14,647 nt of DNA. Origin: VFMC01 sp037130535. Its GTDB lineage: Bacteria > Actinomycetota > Acidimicrobiia > Acidimicrobiales > Ilumatobacteraceae. Each line of letters begins with the position of its first letter. Positions within the stretch are counted from its first letter, which is position 1. The notes below the pieces were generated by a model. It searched no databases. It saw nothing but the letters and a program-made list of their open reading frames with translations, and was not told the origin of the DNA. This document shows positions 7,836 through 13,109 of the stretch, one piece after another. The stretch covers positions 1-14,647 of the forward strand of contig JBAXSU010000079.1 of assembly GCA_037130535.1 (NCBI GenBank). Reading direction: 5' to 3'. The translations under genes and the position numbers were made by a program.

Positions 7836-8492
7836 ATGAATCGTTTCTCGGTGTTTGCAGGTGTCGGTCTGGTCGTGGGCGCTACGGCGCTCGGTCTGGT
7901 CTCGTGCGGTGGCGATGCGGCCACCAGTTCGTCGGCCCCCATCACCATTGGTGCGACCAACTACGTCACCATCCCGCCCGCGCCGGTCACGGCGGCAGTG
8001 GTCACCACTGCACCCGACACGCCAGGTGCCATTCTGCAGTACGAGAGCACCTACGTCATCCAGGCCAACGACTACCCGTCGACAGTTGCATCGAAGTTCA
8101 AGGTGAAGTTCGAAGACCTGATGACGCTGAACGGCTGGACGCTCGACGACAGCGGCATGGTGCCCGAGTGGCCGGGCGTTGGCGCCACCATCAAGATCCC
8201 CGCCGGGGCAACGGTGCCCGGTGTCGCGCCGATCACGGTCACCACACTCGCGCCTACCGATGCGTCGACGGCCACCACGGCCGCCCCGATCACGGAGGCA
8301 CCCACCACCACCATCGGCTTGTGCGAGAAGGGCACCTACGTCATCCAGGCGGGCGACCTGCCCGGCACTGTGGCGAAGAACTTCAACGTCAGCTTGGCCG
8401 ATCTCGACGCAGCGAACGCGGCGACGAAGGGCTACAAGAGCTTCATCGTCGGGGTCACCATCATCATCCCCGGCAAGCCTGGCGAGTGCTGA
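7836..8492 (+). CDS. Secreted lipoprotein with two LysM-like repeats
   Basis: A 218-residue envelope protein. A hydrophobic signal peptide (about 5-22) ends in the lipobox LVSC, so Cys24 is the predicted lipidated residue and the mature protein would be tethered outside the membrane. A Thr/Pro/Ala-rich linker (about 30-65) precedes a first LysM-like unit (about 71-122). A second Thr/Pro-rich linker (125-160) leads to a second unit (about 166-212). The two units begin almost identically (TYVIQANDYPSTVA and TYVIQAGDLPGTVA), which shows internal duplication. Cys163 and Cys218 flank the second unit and could form a disulfide. LysM domains generally bind peptidoglycan; no catalytic domain is present, so a cell-wall-binding or scaffold role is inferred. 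It lies 43 bp after gltD but has its own promoter-like sequence, and ends 15 bp from a convergent gene. Confidence 0.85.
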   Translation: MNRFSVFAGVGLVVGATALGLVSCGGDAATSSSAPITIGATNYVTIPPAPVTAAVVTTAPDTPGAILQYESTYVIQANDYPSTVASKFKVKFEDLMTLNGWTLDDSGMVPEWPGVGATIKIPAGATVPGVAPITVTTLAPTDASTATTAAPITEAPTTTIGLCEKGTYVIQAGDLPGTVAKNFNVSLADLDAANAATKGYKSFIVGVTIIIPGKPGEC

Positions 8493-8507
8493 GCCCCGCT
8501 CGGGACG

Positions 8508-9185
8508 TCACACCAGCCTGATCGTCAACTGGCCCAGTCGGCGCACCTCGCCGGTGCGAGCTCGGTCGGCTGCCACCAGTTCCAGTTCGTCGATGCCCTC
8601 CGAGCCGTCGCCGGCGTGTTCGAAGCGCACAGCGTGGTCGACGCCGAGGTCGTGCCACCGGGCGCGCATGGCAGCAGGGTCGTTGGCGCGTACGGTCGCC
8701 CCGGCGATGGCCGTGACGACCGACGTGCCGCTGTGGGCCTGCCAGTCGGTGCCGGCCCACATCCACGATGTGGGCGGTGTGGGCTCGTCGATGCTGACGA
8801 TGGCGCCACCCACGTCGGCCGGGTGCAGGTGGCGGCCGCGGATGGTGGGGAAGTCGCCGCGCCACACGATGCGTACACCCTGCTCGGTGAGACGCTGTTC
8901 GCGGATGTCGAGGTCGTCGACCTGGTAGATGGCCATGTAGCCGGTCACGCCTGCCGGGTCGCGGGGGCAGCGCTTGTCGAGGAGTCGCCCTGCGGTGGTG
9001 CCCTCCTGGGCAGGAGCGACCACCTCCAAGAACTGGTCGCCGATGGTCATCAGCGCGTTCACCAGTCCAAACGTGGCCACGCCCGGGTCGCGGTAGCAGA
9101 CGGTGAGCCCGAACTCGCTGCACAAGGCGTCGACGGTTCGGTCGAGATGGCGGGCCGCGAGGGCGACCTGGCGCAGGCGGATCAT
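8508..9185 (-). CDS. VOC/glyoxalase-like domain protein
   Basis: A 225-residue protein with the look of the vicinal oxygen chelate superfamily (glyoxalase-like). It opens with the beta-strand MIRLRQVALAARHLD, followed by a helix and GLTVCYRDPGVATFG. Next comes FLEVVAP, where Glu54 is at a usual metal-ligand position, and then GRLLDKR (66-72). A second betaalpha-beta module starts at GYMAIYQVDDLD (82-93), with RGRHLHPADVGGAIVSID after it. Candidate metal ligands are Gln6 or His13, Glu54 and the histidines near residue 118; I cannot fix them without a structure. The reaction is unknown: the superfamily includes isomerases, dioxygenases and resistance proteins. The ATG at 9185 has a GATGAT hexamer 6 nt upstream and no clear Shine-Dalgarno. 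The gene lies 98 bp downstream of plsC on the same strand, with a strong hairpin between, so it may be a separate transcription unit. Confidence 0.75.
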   Translation of the reverse strand: MIRLRQVALAARHLDRTVDALCSEFGLTVCYRDPGVATFGLVNALMTIGDQFLEVVAPAQEGTTAGRLLDKRCPRDPAGVTGYMAIYQVDDLDIREQRLTEQGVRIVWRGDFPTIRGRHLHPADVGGAIVSIDEPTPPTSWMWAGTDWQAHSGTSVVTAIAGATVRANDPAAMRARWHDLGVDHAVRFEHAGDGSEGIDELELVAADRARTGEVRRLGQLTIRLV

Positions 9186-9197
9186 GCGGCGATCATC

Positions 9198-9244
9198 GCG
9201 CGTGTCGACGTCGGGCCGCGTGACGGCCGCACCTCGACACGCGC
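9198..9244 (-). terminator. Long inverted repeat with nested hairpin between plsC-like gene and VOC gene
   Basis: An 11-bp perfect inverted repeat (9198-9208 pairs with 9234-9244; arm GCGCGTGTCGA) encloses 25 nt. That loop holds a second perfect 5-bp stem (9214-9218 with 9224-9228). It begins about 40 bp after the stop of the upstream operon and ends 12 bp before the VOC start codon. A terminator for the four-gene operon is the simplest reading. There is no T-run after the stem, which is common in GC-rich actinobacteria. An operator for the VOC gene is the alternative. Confidence 0.55.
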
Positions 9245-9283
9245 TGCGTGGAGCGGGCGTTTACCGCACCGGCGGAGTTCGGG

Positions 9284-10303
9284 TCAGCCCAGGTCGGGCC
9301 AGCGACGCTTCTGGCGACGGCGCTTGGCGGCCGCGCCCAGCTTGCGTTGTTCGGCGATGGCCCACTGGCGGCGCCAGCTGTTGTACTCGGGGCCGGTGAG
9401 CTTCGGGCTCGCCCCGCGGGCTGCGCGCTGCCGGGCGGTCCAGAAGTCGGTGAGGGCCTCGTCGCCCAGAGCCGTCACGGCCGCCTCGATGCGGGCGTTG
9501 TAGCGCCGGGTGTTCTCGCCCTCGGTGGGGCGCAGCGCAGCGCCGAACACCACCTTGGTGTGGCCGGGCTTGGGTCGCTTCATGCCCTTGCCGTAGATGG
9601 CACCGCTGCCGTCGATGAACACCGGCACCACCGGCGCGCCGGTGCGAGCCGACAGGTAGGCAGCGCCACCCTTGAACTCCTGGCCCCAGCCATCGGGCGA
9701 GCGACCGCCCTCGGGGTAGATGACGAGGCTCCAGCCGTCGTCGATGAGGTCGCGGATCATGTCGCTGCTCTTGCGGCCCGTGACCTCGCGGTCGATGGGC
9801 AACGCGTTCAGCGTGAGCGCCGCGGCAGCGCTCTTGGTGCGGGTGGTGAAGAAGTAGTCGGCGGCCGCCGCGATGATGAGCTTCGAACGCCACGGTTCGG
9901 GCACGGCCTCCACCATCAGCAGCGTGTCGAGGTGGCTGTGGTGGTTGGGGGTGAAGATCACCGGCGGGGCGTCGTCGCCACGAGCGATGAGATCGTCGAG
10001 CCGGTCGACTCCCAGCACCTCGGGCCGGGCCACCATGCGAGTGAACACCCGCAGCGGGCCGCGGGTGATGACCGTGCGGGCGGCGCGCGCGGGTGCCTTG
10101 CGGGCCCAGGCGGTGTCGTAGTCGGCGCCCAGCTTCGCCGGGGCGGGCGGCACCTCCACACCCTTGGGCACGGTGGGCTTGCGATAGGGGAAGCCGAGGT
10201 TGCGCGCGGGCTTGGCGATGCGCGTGACGACGCGTTCGGCCGACCCACCGAGACGGGCAGCGCGACGCACCATACTGCGCGAGACCGAACCGCCGCTGCT
10301 CAT
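9284..10303 (-). CDS. PlsC-type acyltransferase (1-acylglycerol-3-phosphate acyltransferase family)
   Basis: A 339-residue membrane-associated acyltransferase of the GPAT/AGPAT family, which moves an acyl chain from acyl-CoA or acyl-ACP to a glycerolipid or similar alcohol. The catalytic motif I, H-x4-D, is NHHSHLD (His121, Asp126). The motif II region reads LPIDR (168-172). Motif III is YPEGGRS (196-202, with Glu198 and Arg201), and the proline-containing motif IV region is APVVPVFIDG. The first about 80 residues form an extension rich in Arg, Ala and Pro before the domain, and the C-terminus is a Lys/Arg-rich tail. I start at 10303 because this ATG overlaps the stop of the preceding gene (ATGA). 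The longer reading frame to 10588 runs antiparallel to nothing useful and is only an Arg/Pro-rich shadow of the upstream gene. It is the last gene of the four-gene operon. The acceptor substrate cannot be read from sequence. Confidence 0.9.
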   Translation of the reverse strand: MSSGGSVSRSMVRRAARLGGSAERVVTRIAKPARNLGFPYRKPTVPKGVEVPPAPAKLGADYDTAWARKAPARAARTVITRGPLRVFTRMVARPEVLGVDRLDDLIARGDDAPPVIFTPNHHSHLDTLLMVEAVPEPWRSKLIIAAAADYFFTTRTKSAAAALTLNALPIDREVTGRKSSDMIRDLIDDGWSLVIYPEGGRSPDGWGQEFKGGAAYLSARTGAPVVPVFIDGSGAIYGKGMKRPKPGHTKVVFGAALRPTEGENTRRYNARIEAAVTALGDEALTDFWTARQRAARGASPKLTGPEYNSWRRQWAIAEQRKLGAAAKRRRQKRRWPDLG

Positions 10304-11889
10304 GTGACGTCGGCGACCAACAGGGCGGGCACGTGCAGGTGGGTGATGGTGGGGGCGCGGCCCACCACATCGCTCGCGATCTCGAATGCGTCGTCCATCG
10401 TGCTGGCGGGAGTGAAGCCGAGGCGGCGCACGGTGGGCGGGTCGCCGCCGACGATGATGATCTTGCCGGCGTGCTGCTGGCCGTGGGCACCCCAGTACCA
10501 GGCGTAGAACGGGTGTACGCCGTGGTAGGCGTTGCCGGTGCGGTAGAGGTGGCGGTACCACTCGTCCTCGGCGTACTGCTTCTCCCACTTCTGGCCCATC
10601 ACCACCGGGTCGGTGGTGTCGGGCAGCACCTGCTCGAAGAAGTCGATGTAGCTGGGGTGGTGCACCGGGTGGAACTCGCGGTACGTGGGGTGGGTCATGA
10701 TGATGACGCCCCCCTCACGCACCAGCGGCTTGTTGCGGTACATGTTGAACAGGTAGCCGAGGCCCATGCACATCACGAGGATCGGGTTCATGATGCCGTC
10801 AGGGTTGTAGGGGCACACGAACGGGATGCCGAGCGTGAGGATGTCGGTCTGGCCCTCCACCGGCACGAGCTGCTGGCGGTAGACGTGCTCGAGCGTGCGC
10901 TCGTGCACCGCTCCGGTCTCGCCCGCCTGGATGCTGGTCATCTGGTGCGGGCTCTCGATCGAGTGGAAGATCTTGCGAGCGGCCCGCACGGGCATGCGGT
11001 TCAGCGACTTGCTGGTGGCCAGGAACGTGGCCCGGTCCTTGGCGTTCCACTCCCACTCGCGCTTGGAAATGAAGTCGAACGGCTTCGGGAACATGTCGGT
11101 GTTCAGCGTGGTCTCGATCTGGAACAGCTTCGGACCGTGGTCGCGCAGTACCTGGCCGAGCCGCCAGATGCTGGTGTGCAGCGCGCTGTGCTTGCGGTGG
11201 CCCATCAGGCTGCGCGTGTTCTGCAGCGTCTCGCCGTTGTGATGCACGCTGAGGCAGCGGTAGCTGGCGAGGCCGGTGGTGATGCTCTTCCAGCCGCCGT
11301 CCATGGGCACCGAGTTGATGTTCACGTACACGACGAGGTCGCTGTCGGCCGCGCGCTTGTTGATCTCGAGCACTTCGCCATGGTCGGTGGTGCCGATGAC
11401 GGCGAGGTTGTCGTGGTCTTCGGCGTCGTGCTGGTACAGCATGCCGCGCGGGTGGAACGCGTCGTAGATGCGGTCGCCGAGGGCGTGGCGCATTTCGTAC
11501 TCGTGCATCCGGCGGTGCAGGCCGAGCGCGGCGATGATGTGTACATCGTCCACCCCGGCAGCTGCGGCCATGTCGAGCACGGCTTCGATGACGCGCTGGC
11601 GGGTGTCGGGCGTCTGCATCTTCGGCAGCGGCAGGCTCACATCGTCGAACGCAATGGTCAGCTTCATGCCGGGGAACAGCTGTGCGGGCAGAGGGTCGCT
11701 GTCGATGGGATTCAGCAGTGCGTGCACGATGGCGCCGTCGATGTCGTCGATGGCGGGCAGCGGCTCGGGCGGGTAGATCACCCGGCTGCGGCCGGCGGGC
11801 AGCTTCTCGAGGCTGAAGTTCTCGCCGCGCCAGAACAACAAGGGTGGTGTGGAGCGGTCGACCTCGAGGACGAATCCGGGGCGGGGCAT
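10300..11889 (-). CDS. LarA-like (lactate racemase family, DUF2088) protein, variant active site
   Basis: A 529-residue relative of LarA, the nickel-pincer-cofactor 2-hydroxyacid racemase; about 100 residues longer than typical LarA. The N-terminal domain shows AFDDVSLPLP (80-89), matching the DDxTRPxP motif, and ALGLHRRM (121-128), matching the GTHRPM motif, so His125 stands where LarA has catalytic His108. GGWK (198-201) and HHN (216-218) match the cofactor region: Lys201 and His217 are 16 apart, as are cofactor-attached Lys184 and nickel ligand His200. Ten residues before Lys201, where LarA has the second catalytic His174, this protein has Ile191 flanked by Asn. The C-terminal domain contains YNPDGIMNPILVMCMGLGY and EGGVIIMTHP. 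The start at 11889 overlaps the previous stop by one base (TGATG). The reaction is probably not simple lactate racemisation. Residue equivalences are recalled, not computed. No larB, larC or larE cofactor genes lie in this window. Confidence 0.8.
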   Translation of the reverse strand: MPRPGFVLEVDRSTPPLLFWRGENFSLEKLPAGRSRVIYPPEPLPAIDDIDGAIVHALLNPIDSDPLPAQLFPGMKLTIAFDDVSLPLPKMQTPDTRQRVIEAVLDMAAAAGVDDVHIIAALGLHRRMHEYEMRHALGDRIYDAFHPRGMLYQHDAEDHDNLAVIGTTDHGEVLEINKRAADSDLVVYVNINSVPMDGGWKSITTGLASYRCLSVHHNGETLQNTRSLMGHRKHSALHTSIWRLGQVLRDHGPKLFQIETTLNTDMFPKPFDFISKREWEWNAKDRATFLATSKSLNRMPVRAARKIFHSIESPHQMTSIQAGETGAVHERTLEHVYRQQLVPVEGQTDILTLGIPFVCPYNPDGIMNPILVMCMGLGYLFNMYRNKPLVREGGVIIMTHPTYREFHPVHHPSYIDFFEQVLPDTTDPVVMGQKWEKQYAEDEWYRHLYRTGNAYHGVHPFYAWYWGAHGQQHAGKIIIVGGDPPTVRRLGFTPASTMDDAFEIASDVVGRAPTITHLHVPALLVADVT

Positions 11890-13109
11890 CAGCTGCTCGC
11901 TTTCTCGGTGCGCGTGCGGGCGCGGGGACGCAGATCGAAGGCGACCTTCACGGCACCGCGGCGGCCGGCGGCTGCGGCGTGGGCGATGGCGTCGTGGTAG
12001 TCGTCGAGGGGGTAGGTGGCCGACAGCAGGCGTTCGAAGCCCAGGCTGTGCGCGGTGTCGATGGCCAGGTCGAAGGTGCGCACCCGGCTGCCGTCGGGCA
12101 TGGTCTCGGTGCCGTAGGTGTAGGCGCCCACGAGTTGGGTCTCGCGGTGCCACAGGCCGGTCAGGTCGACCGTCACCTCGGCGGGCATGCCCATCAGCAC
12201 CACTCGGCCGCGGGGGCGGGTGATGCGCAGACAGTCGCTGATGGAAGCCGACGTGCCCACCGCGTCGATGGTGGCGTCGGCGCCGCCCGACAGGTGATCG
12301 CCCACCATGTGGCTGCTCGTGGCGCGGCGCACGGCGCGGGCGAGTTCGTCGCTGCGCACCACCTCGTGGGCGCCGAGCAACTTGGCGATAGCCATCTGGT
12401 GCGGGTAGCGGGCGCCCACCACGATGTGCACGCCCGGCACGTAGCGGCGCAGCCCGGCGATGGCGCACAGGCCCATCGTGCCGGCGCCCAGCACGGCGAC
12501 CACCGGGCGGTCGATGCCCTGCAGCACCGGCCAGGTGAGCAGCGCGGCGTGGATGCCGCCGGCGGTGGGTTCCACCATCACGGCCTGCTCGTCGGTCATC
12601 GCATCGGGGATGTCGTGGATCTGGCTCTCGTGGGCGATGAACTCGGGCGCCCAGGCGCCGCAGGTGGAGTTGCAGAAGCCGATCTGGATACCGGGCTCGA
12701 GGCGGCCGGTGGCAAGGTGGGCGTAGTCGTTTCCGTCGCCGGGCGCAGCGCCCTCGAAGGGCAGCGGGAAACCGCGTGCGGCGTGGCCGAGCACGGGTTC
12801 GATCACCACGCGGCGGGGCCCATCGGGGGTGTCGATGTGGCCCACCACTTCGTGGCCGGGCACGAACGGGAAGCTCACCCAGTCGTCGAAGTAGGGCGAC
12901 ACATGGCCCTCGACGGTGGCGAGGTCGCTTCCGCAGATGCCGGCCAGGTGGGTGTGTACCCGGTGCCAGCCGGGCGCGGGCAGCGCCGGCGGGTCGATGG
13001 TCACCATCTCGAGCGGACCGACGCGGGCGGCGGCACCGGGGGAGAGCACCGACATGGCGCGGGCCAGGCCGAGGCGGCCCAGTTTGCGATCGACCTGCAG
13101 CGCCTTCAC
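11889..13109 (-). CDS. Zinc-type MDR alcohol dehydrogenase
   Basis: A 406-residue medium-chain dehydrogenase/reductase, expected to interconvert an alcohol and an aldehyde or ketone with NAD(P). Catalytic zinc ligands are in place: Cys59 (GICGSDL), His86-Glu87 (PGHEVVGHI) and Glu180 (VMVEPTAGG). The Rossmann nucleotide loop is GAGTMG (208-213). The usual four-cysteine structural-zinc lobe is not recognisable: the segment 104-150 has only Cys146 and Cys150, and holds a longer insertion (about 108-142) instead. Start GTG at 13109 overlaps the previous stop (GTGA) and has GGAGGG about 8 nt upstream; an in-frame reading further upstream is the shadow of the preceding gene. The C-terminus ends in an Arg-rich tail. 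It is the second gene of the operon; fatty alcohol or aldehyde produced by the preceding reductase would be an attractive substrate, but that is inference. Confidence 0.9.
   Translation of the reverse strand: MKALQVDRKLGRLGLARAMSVLSPGAAARVGPLEMVTIDPPALPAPGWHRVHTHLAGICGSDLATVEGHVSPYFDDWVSFPFVPGHEVVGHIDTPDGPRRVVIEPVLGHAARGFPLPFEGAAPGDGNDYAHLATGRLEPGIQIGFCNSTCGAWAPEFIAHESQIHDIPDAMTDEQAVMVEPTAGGIHAALLTWPVLQGIDRPVVAVLGAGTMGLCAIAGLRRYVPGVHIVVGARYPHQMAIAKLLGAHEVVRSDELARAVRRATSSHMVGDHLSGGADATIDAVGTSASISDCLRITRPRGRVVLMGMPAEVTVDLTGLWHRETQLVGAYTYGTETMPDGSRVRTFDLAIDTAHSLGFERLLSATYPLDDYHDAIAHAAAAGRRGAVKVAFDLRPRARTRTEKASS

Noticed and set aside
8493..8507. Possible terminator between the convergent LysM and VOC genes
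   Set aside because: Only a 4-bp CCCG/CGGG stem with a 2-nt loop is visible, too weak to call.
10304..10588. Extended N-terminus of the PlsC-like protein
   Set aside because: The added 95 residues are Arg/Pro/His-rich and out-of-frame readings of the LarA-like gene; the ATGA overlap start at 10303 fits the operon pattern.
10333..12000. Long + strand open frame opposite the LarA-like gene, with similar ones opposite plsC (9248-10507) and the MDR gene (11844-13352)
   Set aside because: Val/His/Gly/Arg-rich products without family motifs; these are codon-bias shadows of four well-supported - strand genes that join by overlapping starts and stops.
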